A stretch of DNA of 27,182 bases from Saccoglossus kowalevskii (Eukaryota > Hemichordata > Enteropneusta > Harrimaniidae): NCBI RefSeq assembly GCF_000003605.2, contig NW_003121911.1, forward strand, positions 1,254,361 through 1,281,542, written 5' to 3'. The position numbers and the translations under genes were made by a program. Of the stretch, positions 1 to 9,472 are shown one piece after another. Positions within the stretch are counted from its first letter, which is position 1, and every line of letters starts with the position of its first letter. Under the pieces are notes generated by a model. It saw only the letters and a program-made list of their open reading frames with translations. It was not told where the DNA came from and did not search any database.

Positions 1-1624
1 CTAAATGTGGACGTTTAACAAAAATAAAAATATATGTTGCCCGTGACTTGAAGTTTCGCAAAAAAATTGGGCGTGGTTTCTGAATTATGTTGCTAGTCAT
101 TTTTGTAACTCGATGTACGTAACTCGAATATTTCAGCATCTAAGTTGATTGTACTCGCGGTTTTTTGCTTGATGTAGCTTCTATCACCCACGTTTGTTCG
201 GTCTTACGAATGCGTCTCTTGATAGTAGTTTCTTGCACTTCTCATGAATATACTTGATACAGTTTCTTGCGCCGTGTAGTTTTTTTAGCCGTTCAACTTT
301 TTTAGGGAATGAATGGGTCAGAAATTATCTAAATGTTACTGAGTATGCTACTATGACAACCTATACAAATGAGACAACATGACATATAGTTGTATACTGC
401 GAATGTGCACTTTCTATTCTAAATATCTTCCAGTACATATGGGGCAACGCTCTAAATTGCCCAAACAAATTGAGAAAAAAACAAATTTTATTGGACGACT
501 AACATTTTAGTCACATAATTGACCACGTGTTCGTTATCGTGAAGACAGGTACGAGTATAGGGTTGAAAGGAACGTACCATTTATTTGTCTCGTGTCAATA
601 AATTATTAATATTTATTTTTGCGTTTTATTGTGATATTCAGAATGATCCCAGAACAAAGACTTTCGCTAAATGCTCAATAACCAAGCGATCTTAAGACAT
701 CATATGCGCGATTATAAACCACAAACTGTTCAATCACTTGGCTCTATCGTCGCTGTTTGTATGGTTTGTCTGTTTTCCTTTATATTTCACAGAAATAAAC
801 CAGTTTTTGACCTTTTAGATGAATTAATTGTAAGAGAACAAATACTGTGCAATTATTCTGCCAATACATCCCGGTATCTGCAAACAAATATAGCACAGCT
901 GTAAACTCCGTTCCCACCCTCGCTAATTTAGTTTCAGGCATCAGAAAGTTGATAAAGATGTGCTGACTGTCCTAATAAATGTCTTCGATATATTTCAATG
1001 CTTTCGTTGTCATGGAAATTGACAATAGGCTACATTGGCAGGACTATGCTTACAACCAGGAGCTCAACGTGGTGTACCCGAAGATTACAATCTTGGCCCA
1101 GTTCAGTTCTCCTTCTTCTCCATAAAAATGACATAAACATATGTACTGACGCTTCTAACAGTCGCTTATTTTCAGATTATACATGTACTATTTTTTTTTT
1201 AATTTCATGGAAAGGAACATATATAACTGGCCTGTAAACTAAAGATTCACAAACGACATACATTGAGCATGTGCAATGTAAGAAACTCATAATGCAGACA
1301 ACTTGAAATTATATATTTGACCCTTAAAACGAACCTGAAACAAATCCCCGTGGAAGGACATGCTGATATTATGTGCCCCAAAGGAACGTGTTTGTAAAGC
1401 TGCGTGCCTTTTCGTGACCCTTCATTAAATTCGAAATTCTATGTACAACTTGTAATGAAGCTTATTAGTCCTAAGGTAATGTGACAATACGTCCTAAAAT
1501 CAGTACTAATCCTACTGTATTTTTCCTTATTTGACTTTTAACGTTATAAATAAAACGTGAATGAAGTCCGTTGAAATGTGCTTATCCTACTCTGATCCCG
1601 GGCCTCTACTCCAACAAACCATAG
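1..1624. other. Non-coding AT-rich sequence
   Basis: The two open frames here (671-904 and 998-1237) give low-complexity translations with no recognisable domain, and I do not accept them as genes. There are scattered T runs but no RNA gene or structured repeat that I can support. Confidence 0.5.
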
Positions 1625-1650
1625 ACCTTAGAAAGATCTCTTTCTAAGGT
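1625..1650. repeat. Perfect 11-bp inverted repeat with 4-base loop
   Basis: ACCTTAGAAAG, then ATCT, then CTTTCTAAGGT. The arms pair perfectly. No T-run or gene end is adjacent, so I do not call it a terminator. Confidence 0.7.
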
Positions 1651-1681
1651 TATGAACTAACACACTTTTCCTATGATAACT

Positions 1682-1696
1682 CGCGCCCTCTAGTGA
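1682..1696 (-). promoter_or_regulatory. CTCF-like motif, minus orientation
   Basis: The reverse complement TCACTAGAGGGCGCG matches most of the bilaterian CTCF core (CCASYAGRKGGCRC). It pairs with the plus-oriented site 200 bases downstream. Motif evidence only. Confidence 0.4.
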
Positions 1697-1898
1697 CAGC
1701 GATTCCATGACGCAAATGAAGGATACGGAAGTCATTTACACCGTCGATATCGTTTTGAACTGTAATCGACTATCCATGGAGATGATTATGTTTTTGAATG
1801 ATAGTATTTTTTAAATATCAAAACGACTGCACAATCAAAAACTACAGTTGACCTGAACGACATTAGCGTCACCGATTTTACGTTACAGAAACATTCCA

Positions 1899-1914
1899 TC
1901 ACTAGGGGGCGCGA
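1899..1914 (+). promoter_or_regulatory. CTCF-like motif, plus orientation
   Basis: TCACTAGGGGGCGCGA is a near-perfect match to the CTCF core. Together with 1682-1696 it also forms an imperfect inverted repeat (14 of 15 bases), so a small repeat element is an alternative explanation. Confidence 0.45.
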
Positions 1915-4024
1915 TTTATAAGAATCTTTATAACTTGAACGCACACCTCTGTAATTATCTTTCGCTAATTTAAAATTCAAGATATATGTACGCACTTAAT
2001 TTATCAACATAATTTTAAATTTGCATCAGCACTGCACTAAAATACTCATAATATACATAAATTTGAGGCTGGTCTGACGAATTTCATTTCATTTCATCAT
2101 TTAGGTGTTGTAGGTCATTTTTTTATTTCAGATTTTTTTTGTAAGCCCTACCCTTAATCTCAAAAGGGGGAGGGGCTATAACTATCACTTTTTTTCTCAA
2201 AGAAGCCACCAATCTGATTAGAATAAGATCCTAGTTTGGGTTTTATTTATTTATTATTATTATTTTTAAGAATATTCTTTTAATTACGTATTGATATCAT
2301 ACACTTTATTTTATTTTATTTCATTTGAATTTATTGTATATTTGCTGGCAAGTTTTGGTACAGTTTTGTTAATCGCGAAAGTGATAGTTAAAGTGGCATT
2401 CAGCCTTCGTAATGTTGTTATAACTCACTATACGGAGTCTATAGAGAGGTATATGGTATATGAGAGTCAGTTCCCATCAACCCAGGGAGCTCACACTAGC
2501 AACTCATAGCTGACAGACTCGGTCGCGTTGAACGTTGTTACGAAATGTCAACCACTATAAATCCACTGCTGACGGCACGTATTTTTTTCGGTGATATTAG
2601 TAGCTTTGTAATCCCTAGATTATCCAGTTCTGGATTTACAAAATGAAATGTACGCAATAATAATAATAAAATATAAATAAAATATTTAAAATTAAACTAA
2701 ATTCTAGCCGTACAATACACCAGATTTTAGTAATCAGATTGTTGTGCCCTGGGCTATTTTTTTCTCCATTTCCCCCCACACTGATTGGTTCTGAATCGAT
2801 GGATATAGTGAAAGAATAGTGAAGTAAAATCTATTCAAAGCGTTCTGGAGATTTCTGTAAATGTTAATCTAACAACTTCAAGTTGAATGTCATGATTTAT
2901 ATTTCAGTCAGTTTGACAGTGGTTGCCATGACATATACTGATAAAGGTTAATGACAAGACCAGATGGCGAGCTGGTCGAAATCAACCAAAACCATCTTAT
3001 GACTCTGCAGTTTTTAAGATACAATACAGTAGCTGTAATCCTAAACCAATTTTGTTTGCGATTCTAACTAAGGCGGTATCTTTGTGGAATGTTAGTGCAA
3101 GACTATTACCCCGTAAATATTAGTTAGTGTTGACAATATATAGTAGTGTTTTTCTAGAAAGCTTGACGAGTAATTAATTGATTATGATGTGTAAAACTTT
3201 CATGTGATTGGTTGTTTGTTGGAAGGAAAGGCCTTGGAGTCTCTTATACTGATTGTAATTGGTTAAGGAGTGACAAGAAATAAAGAGTGATTTAATGCTG
3301 TCTCGGGTGAAAACCAGGGACTTGGCAGAGAATCGTTTGGGAACATGAACGAAGCTTGTGTGTGTTTTTGTCAGCCTAGTGTGGAAACGACCGAATTCCG
3401 GTTACCTAAGTGAAAGGTTTTTAACCATCAAAAATACCTATCACATGAAGGTCAGCGCCAGCCCCGGATACGTCAATCTGACGGCAAAGGAACATCTTTC
3501 CATTGCGTCCATATTTTTTTTTTTTTAAATACTGATTGAATAATCGCCCCCAAAATAAAATTCGATTGTGTATCCCACCTGCTACAAGTTTGTTGGCATC
3601 GAGTGGCAGGGACGGACGAAGGGACTTTTTTCATGCATTCATGATATTACTTAGTATATTATTTGTGCATCGGTTCTTTTATTGAAACGCGTAAGATTTA
3701 ACAGAAATTGGGTAGCTAAAAATAACTAACATTAGCGACTACAATTCACGCCAGGTATTTATTTTTAAGCTGTTTCATATAGGAGGGCGTATAATTGTTA
3801 GTCCCGTAAAAGAATGTGAACGAAATGAATACCAATGAATCATCAGTGATTGAAAGGTGATGCTTTGTCAATATCATATTTTTGTTTTTGAATTTAGTGA
3901 GTGAAGGAGTAAAGCAAGTGTTATTAGTTTTAATTGTCATTATAAATTTATACTGATTGTTCAGATTAGAAAAGTCTATGATGTTTTTCATCAAATGAAT
4001 CTTGTTTTGTTTTTTTATTTATAT
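1915..4024. other. Non-coding sequence with foldback element
   Basis: There is no gene here that I can support. Apart from the foldback element at 2211-2740 the stretch holds A/T microsatellites and unique-looking AT-rich DNA. Around 3300-3480 it is somewhat richer in CpG, but no exon is recognised. Confidence 0.45.
2211..2740. mobile_element. Degenerate foldback (MITE-like) element
   Basis: The left end AATCTGATTA at 2211-2220 and the right end TAATCAGATT at 2731-2740 are exact inverse complements. Inside them, CTAG/T-rich stretches and then TTATTATTATTATT (near 2250-2265) versus AATAATAATAATAA (near 2655-2668) occur in mirror order. The arms are about 65-85 bases and imperfect, and the interior of about 380 bases encodes no transposase. 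The ends match those of the element at 9473-9713, suggesting one non-autonomous family. Confidence 0.45.
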
Positions 4025-4389
4025 ATAGGGGACATAATATTATAAAAATGTTATTTCCACTTCATTTACTGAACATAATTCACATATCCTTGTCTCCATT
4101 TTTCTTATATTGTTTGTCTCCCGTATTATATGTTACTGTAAATCCAAGCAACAATACCCAACTATAATCTAAACAATCAATGTCAAAAGGCAATATTTAC
4201 AAATCCGAGAACACACAGGGGACACACAAACAAAACAAACAACGCACTGTCAAATCGGTGAGAGATACATGGACCTCAAGGCACAAACCAAGAGGTGCTG
4301 TCAGGTGTTTCGAAAAGAGTGGGCACATCCTGCTCCACATGTGGCACCCGCCATATATCTGTCTGAGTCACAATGGTGAATTTTTAGGT
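4025..4389 (-). repeat. Probable 3' tail of the decayed retroelement
   Basis: This stretch directly follows the reverse-transcriptase remnant in its reading direction and has no frame of its own. Read on the minus strand it is GC-richer at first (GCGGGTGCCACATGTGGAGC near 4336-4355) and then AT-rich down to a TATATATA-like run near 4020. The boundaries are not marked by a target duplication that I can see, so the extent is an estimate. Confidence 0.4.
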
Positions 4390-5112
4390 CATCCTCGTGC
4401 AAGACAATTGACATCCAGCGCTTCTATTATCATCTGTTTCATAGAAACATGATACTTGTCCACCAGGTGATGATACTTGCCATAGAACTTTTTAAATGAC
4501 AAACCCTTGACTTAATAGTTTAAAACAGAGAAGACGATGTCGTTGTAAAACATCAGAATACATACTACATGCTCTGCCATAACGGATAAGCTGAGATATG
4601 TAAACGCCATAAGCGGGGGGAAACAGGTACATGTATATTGAAAAATTTATGATAGTGAAATTGAAATCATCTCTTTTGTCATAAAGTCTGGTAGAAAGAT
4701 GACTATTGTTGTCAAATTTGAGGTACATGTCAAGGTAATGAGGCCGAGGAAGTTGATTCTGTAGTTTCTTTAATGTCCAGTTCTGTGGGATATATTAATA
4801 GGAGCGAATCACAAAAGTTAGGATTGTTGATGGAAAGGACATCATCAATATATCTAAATGTAAAATTAAAAGATTTAGCTTCTTTAAATTTTTTGTTTCT
4901 AACAAGTTTCTGAAGAAACTCGGTCTCATACGAGAATAAAAAAAAGTCGGCCAGCAAGTCATCATTCTCAACTCTGGCTGGTATTTTAAGAGAAACCATG
5001 AAAGACTTGTGATTCGCCTGGATTTCTTCCTCAGTAAAAGTGGTTTGTCTATAAGTAAATGAGGATTATTCCGTCGAAACTCACTTGCTATGGATTTCTT
5101 GAATATCTGCAT
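4390..5112 (-). pseudogene. Decayed retrotransposon reverse transcriptase (Penelope-like or related class)
   Basis: Reading 5112 to about 4390 on the minus strand gives pieces of one reverse-transcriptase palm. The segment starting at 4999 has LLADFFLFSYETEFLQ, then FNFTFRYIDDVLSINN, with the catalytic YIDD at 4841-4852. It then has the post-catalytic IYPTELDIKETTES and ends in SASLP-stop. One extra base near 4736-4742 explains that stop, because the next frame resumes with a YLDMYLKFD-type motif and runs through LYDKRDDFNF and PPAYGVYISQLIRY. A second frame change near 4495-4500 leads to FKKFYGKYHHLVDKY. The region before LLADFF also departs from the usual small-residue RT motif. The domain is thus recognisable but inactive, and no intact N-terminal or endonuclease domain is seen. 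The class is my inference from general motif style; a non-LTR or DIRS-type origin is possible. Confidence 0.75.
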
Positions 5113-5605
5113 TTGTTATTATAGTACAATAAGTGTGAAATTGTTTTTGAAATTTCCAGTAGGTCCTCCCTTTTTCACCAGACTTTATTTATTTCTAGTT
5201 TGCTATAGACTGGGCATTGTTAGCCCTGTGTTAGTAATTGTTTTGCTTGTCTCAATCAATTGAGTTTGGTTGTGTAGTATTGGTTAACTACAGTTGAGGG
5301 ACTCTGGGTTAACTGAGGTGTTATTACACTAGACCAATTTGGTTATTGTTGTGTATTTACTAAAGTTACTTCCTTCACCAGCTTATTCCGTTACTAGTAT
5401 GTGGTGTAGCTATAAGGTGAGTATTTCTCATCTTGTTTACCAGTTCTCCATAAATACATGTATTGGAGGTGTTTTTTATTACCTGTGAATATGAACCGCA
5501 AGAGACGTAGATGAACATCCCCCAACATCTGATTTATGTGCTTTCGTCTCGCCAAATGTCACTACCATAAGCTAGGATTTGTCATACAATAATACTCACT
5601 AGCAT

Positions 5606-5622
5606 ACGCTGGGGGCGCTGTT
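5606..5622 (+). promoter_or_regulatory. CTCF-like motif about 1 kb upstream of the phosphodiesterase exon
   Basis: ACGCTGGGGGCGCTGTT shares the GGGGGCGCTGT core of CTCF sites, with mismatches on the 5' side. Its orientation is toward the phosphodiesterase gene. Confidence 0.35.
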
Positions 5623-6069
5623 CTCCACTGGTTGTGAAGAAGACCGTGGCGTATTCAGTTTACTAATCATAATCAATCCATCCTTGTGAAAGTGCTGCAG
5701 TTTCATTTGCCTTCGCATCACTTTATTTTGTGTTCCAGGAATTAAACTGTGTATTAAAAACACTTCATACCACCTGTGTCTTTGATTAGACACTACGAGA
5801 GAGTATGTCGTTGTCCCTTTCCGTTATCATGTAATGTATATTTCAATATGCACATAATGTACCTTTATCGTCCTGTACATTTAATGGCAAGTGTGAGAGA
5901 AGTCTGCATCAAACTCTCAATTTCAGATTGCCGCATGAGCGCAACACAATTCCGCACATAATTCTCTAATTTCAGCTATGTTCTCGTTAACTGAGAAAAA
6001 ATATGGTCAGATTGAATTGGATTGAAAATAAATTATTTCCGTTTCCATACCACGGGATCACAACAGTTC

Positions 6070-6085
6070 CGTTGGCATGCCAACG
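6070..6085. promoter_or_regulatory. Perfect 16-base palindrome CGTTGGCATGCCAACG
   Basis: The site is fully self-complementary. The TTGGC and GCCAA halves are those of NFI sites, though with a 2-base spacer instead of 5. The GGCATGCC core also resembles a p53-family half-site. It lies about 550 bases upstream of the phosphodiesterase ATG, and its function is unknown. Confidence 0.5.
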
Positions 6086-6339
6086 CAACTAGTCATTTGG
6101 ATTAGTCGTCTGGATTTCAATTGAACAGAGCTGATGTTGAGAATGTTGCACATCTCCCGCTGCAAACCTGGCCTGTTACCGCCTCCATGTCATTTCAATT
6201 ATTCAAAACATGAGTCAGTCGTGTATTTTAGCACTATACATTATTATGAGACTAAATACAGGATTTTTTTAATTTTAAAACACGCAAGGTTTAATTTTAA
6301 TCAAATTCATGTTACACGTTCCTAAATAGTAACCACGAT

Positions 6340-6540
6340 AATGATGTCATTGGCGATCATCCAATCATCGACCTTCAAAATGAATAGATAATTAGTTGAT
6401 ACTAAACGCGGCGCGAGTGTCACTCATCTTGGCTCAGTAGTGATTTCGTTAACTGCTGTCTGCTGCAACTGAATCTCGCTACGAACTGCAACAATAATTT
6501 CTTTTCGAATGTGGCGCACCTGATGAGGCTAGCGGTTGAT
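6340..6540 (+). promoter_or_regulatory. Putative promoter and 5' leader of the phosphodiesterase gene
   Basis: The stretch lies 80-280 bases upstream of the ATG and has more CpG than its surroundings (for example CGCGGCGCGAG near 6408-6418). A CRE/AP-1-like TGATGTCA occurs at 6342-6349, and an inverted CCAAT (ATTGG, 6349-6353) and a direct CCAAT (6361-6365) flank a short spacer. CTCAGTAG around 6433-6440 resembles an initiator. No TATA box sits at the expected distance. The transcription start is inferred, and an upstream non-coding exon is possible. Confidence 0.4.
6509..6523 (+). other. Upstream ORF 1 in the phosphodiesterase leader (4 codons)
   Basis: ATG TGG CGC ACC TGA. Its start context is weak (C at -3). 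The last base of its stop is the first base of the next upstream ATG. It matters only if the transcript starts upstream of 6509. Confidence 0.4.
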
Positions 6541-6564
6541 ACGGCTTCTGCCGACTCTGTATAG
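6523..6564 (+). other. Upstream ORF 2 in the phosphodiesterase leader (13 codons)
   Basis: It starts at the ATG overlapping the uORF1 stop (TGATG) and ends with TAG at 6562-6564, 53 bases before the main ATG. The start context is weak (C at -3), which would allow leaky scanning to the better main start. The function is inferred from position only. Confidence 0.4.
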
Positions 6565-6617
6565 TGACATTTACGAAAGTGTTAGCGCATTTTGAAGGAT
6601 TACTCGAACTTGCAGAC

Positions 6618-7238
6618 ATGGGAACGAAACAGATAACCAGGGAAGATGTCGCGAAGTTTTTGGAGAACGATTACCAGTTCGCCGAGGAATATTTCTCGAC
6701 GTCAGCTACAGCAAGCATGGTAGAAAAATGGGTAGCTAAACACCCGGGTCACAAAGACGCGCAGTCGTTTGCAGACTCCGACTCAATCGGAGAGACGGAG
6801 AAAGGGGCCGCAATTTTGAAACACTTTCGGAAATCGATGTCAGGAGCCGGGGGCTCGTTGAAGAGTCTGATAAGCGGTAGTCCAAAGCCAAAGACGTTAC
6901 GCAGAAGTCGTACCGTGTTGAAAGAAATGAATGAAAAGGAACTGTTCATGGAACTGATTCGTGACATTTCTAATGAATTAGATATTAACTCATTAAGCCA
7001 CAAAATTCTGCTTAACGTCAGCGTTTTGACAAACGGTGATCGGTGCAGTTTGTTTTTGGTAAGAGGCTCCAAGGAAAATCGCCAGCTTGTTTCGAAGCTG
7101 TTTGATGTCAATGAGAATTCAACACTGGAAGATTCTATACACTCAGAAGCTAAAGAAATACGCTTGCCGTTTGGTAAAGGAATCGTCGGACATGTTGCGC
7201 TCACTAAGGAAACGGTTAACATCAAAAATGCTTACGAG
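6618..7238 (+). CDS. PDE11: First coding exon of a PDE11/PDE5-type cyclic nucleotide phosphodiesterase (N-terminus and start of GAF-A)
   Basis: This exon encodes about 207 residues of a class I phosphodiesterase that hydrolyses cGMP (and cAMP if PDE11) in the cytosol; the catalytic domain is not in the window. Residues 10-42 resemble the short conserved N-terminal segment of PDE11 and PDE5 (FLEND, MVEKW, KH). Residues 43-105 form a Ser/Lys/Arg-rich linker with basic sites (RKS at 71-73, RRSRT at 95-99) that could be PKA/PKG targets. From about 107 the GAF-A domain begins: ELFMELIRDISNELD, DRCSLFLV (141-148), LVSKLFDV (157-164), GKGIVGHVA (186-194) and ETVNI..AYE (198-207). The frame stays open upstream to TGA 6537-6539, but the first in-frame ATG is 6618, in good context (G at -3, G at +4). 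The exon stops after a GAG codon at GT-AAGT, phase 0, mid-GAF. ISNELD, MVEKW and RCSLFLV lean to PDE11; GIVGHVA and STLED lean to PDE5, so the paralogue is not certain. Confidence 0.87.
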
Positions 7239-7246
7239 GTAAGTAC
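7239..7246 (+). other. 5' splice donor of the phosphodiesterase exon
   Basis: The sequence GAG|GTAAGTAC is a near-consensus animal donor. It lies exactly where similarity to the PDE5/6/11 GAF-A domain stops. Past it the frame reads 14 unrelated residues and then a stop. The junction is phase 0. Confidence 0.85.
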
Positions 7247-7261
7247 TACTACATGTAGTAG
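7246..7261 (+). repeat. 16-base palindrome just inside the splice donor
   Basis: CTACTACATGTAGTAG is self-complementary and starts 7 bases after the exon end, overlapping the last donor bases. In pre-mRNA it could form a small hairpin next to the 5' splice site. Confidence 0.6.
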
Positions 7262-7508
7262 CAATGCGTTGAAGAATGAATGACTAAATCAACGACCAGA
7301 CACAAGACCGCCGTTGGTCGCACACCTGCTGCCTTATGTGCTATTGTATAAGTGACTACAGCCTTTCATTGTTCATGCCCCGTTATATTTGAACACCGCG
7401 GGTCTGTTGTTTACAGGATTTCCCTAACAGTCTGTCTGCTATCATGGCCGAGGACCCTCCAATTTAGTTTGAGGGTTTCCCTCTAAAGGATGGCTCGCTA
7501 TCCGTAAT

Positions 7509-7530
7509 CAGCGCGCGCTGTACTCGCGCG
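7509..7530. other. CpG-dense palindromic block
   Basis: CAGCGCGCGCTG (7509-7520) is a perfect palindrome, followed five bases after it by CGCGCG. It is a local CpG peak in otherwise AT-rich DNA, 270 bases inside the intron. It may be the downstream edge of an unmethylated promoter region. Confidence 0.45.
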
Positions 7531-9472
7531 AAATATAAAATTCGACTGTTTTTTTCGGGTCCGGGTACCTATTTCTGTATTTATACTCTTTCAACTCAGT
7601 CGAATCCTTTTTCAGATGTCTTCACAGCATATCAGATTACTACAAGTTTCAAGTTTCGAACTACTGTCAACGGAAATTACTTCCGATTTTTGACAATTTA
7701 TAAAATTGAAACACGTTTGATTGAATGGTGAGTAAAACTCTTTGACGTCGAACCGGGCCTGCGTTGTTGTCGAACACAATATTAGCTCATTAACATTTCT
7801 GTGTGTTTTACCATAGTTCTGCCTTATTTTATAACATTGAGGATACAAGCAAATTCTAACATCTGTCGTTTTGTTCATTATTGTAAAAAAAGGGAGAATG
7901 TGAGCCGAACCGTTTTGGCCGTAGGCTACACCTAATAAGTAACTTGATTAACATTGACACCAAAAACGGTTTGGTTTTGGCACCTCATTACCGTGGCATT
8001 GCAGTTGTATCAGAATAATATCATTTAATTGATCGCTTATGCAAACATCAGATGGATTAAACTCAAAGTTTTTAATAAAAGCAATGTTTTGTGTTATGTC
8101 ACATGTGATATTTGCGACTATATGTATGTTTTAAACAAGCAGTCAGCGGCATAAAAGATGCGATTTTGAATGTGCTGTGCGGGAGAGTTTCGCCTTCACG
8201 CCGAGCAACTCACAAATACAATGTACTTTGCTTGTTGTGGAGAAAACAAAAGAGCCTGGCGCCTTGTCATTTGTTCTGTATATCAAAAGGGTTTCCCAGA
8301 GTTTGATGGTGAATAGGAGTTTTACGGCTTGAATACACAGGATAAATCAAAGTGTTCGCCATACATCCTTACAACTTCTATGCAGGGGAGATGTGTGCAG
8401 TGTGGTGTAATGCTATAATCCATGCAAAAAATCAACGGTGTTTTGTTAGAACATAGCGTTTCTCTTAGAGGGAGTTGAACTTGTATGTTCCTAGGTTGTC
8501 ATACTTTCATAGTGGTTTGTCGAGTTTTAGTGTATGAAATGAAGGACACCGTGAACCTAATCAAGTGGCTAGGCACTGATTTTGCATAAGAATATGCCAA
8601 TGTCAAATTACTGAGTCAATGCTATTAAAAGAAGTTCAGTTCTCTATGCTTTTCAAATACCTGGACATTAAAAGCATAGCAACCAACGGGTGTTTCTTCA
8701 TTGAAATTTTACTGCCATGAAAACACAGTAACGATACTGGCTTTTTTTGTGAGTACTTTATTGAAAGTCTAAAAAAAAAAGTTATTATACCAAGCAAGGC
8801 AATAAATAGGACAAACAAATCACGAACAGTTAATTTAGCAAAATAGAATTTATTGTTTTGTGACCTGGATTTATTGAGTTAATAAGAAAATAAGACCATT
8901 TGCTGTTCCCTGAGGTACCTGACAGTCGATTGAACAAAAAGGGTTTACAAAAATTGATGGTGATTTTGTTATATTTTAAATGACCATTAAAAAGAAATCT
9001 AATTGTGTCTCTCATTCGTACTCCTAATTTATTTGCACATTTTAATTGAACTCTACTGATGTAGATGTCCAGCATCTTCTGCTATTGTTCAGAGAAAAGT
9101 ATTGCTCTCTATACTAGGCCTCGGTACTTGGAAGTACAATCGCCTGCCTTCTCTGGTTATAGCCGCTTCTCATAAAAATAGATATTTGTGAACGAGCAAA
9201 CACAGCATTGTTCAGACTGTTGGTTACCTGCCAACTTAGCCTGTTACAGCTTGGCTCGTATTGACAAGCTGCGTGCAAATGTTTTTTTCACACGTATTCC
9301 TCCATGTACAACTGGGACAGTTTTAGTGGAAAATTACATAGCTAACAAAACAAAATGTTTAAAGGGTGATGTTGAATATTCCATAATTTGAGGCTGTGCT
9401 ATTTATCCAAAGAAAAATGTAGTAAGATATTAGTCAGAAGTTTGATTTTTGAACATCTTGGGCATCATCAAG

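Larger units (their letters stand above)
5113..6339. other. Non-coding upstream region
   Basis: Short frames at 5599-5793, 5776-5961 and 6134-6325 have no recognisable domain and are rejected. The region includes the CTCF-like site near 5610 and the palindrome at 6070-6085. Confidence 0.5.

Noticed and set aside
671..1237. Two small plus-strand open frames with hydrophobic stretches
   Set aside because: Length is expected by chance; no domain, no codon pattern and no neighbouring exon.
1625..1650. Perfect hairpin as a transcription terminator
   Set aside because: There is no gene upstream and no following T-run, and the genome is eukaryotic.
4795..5112. 105-codon minus-strand frame as an independent gene
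   Set aside because: It overlaps the reverse-transcriptase relic in another frame; only its first part fits the element and the rest is a shadow.
6749..7225. 158-codon minus-strand open frame opposite the phosphodiesterase exon
   Set aside because: It is a shadow of the plus-strand coding exon; its translation has no recognisable domain.
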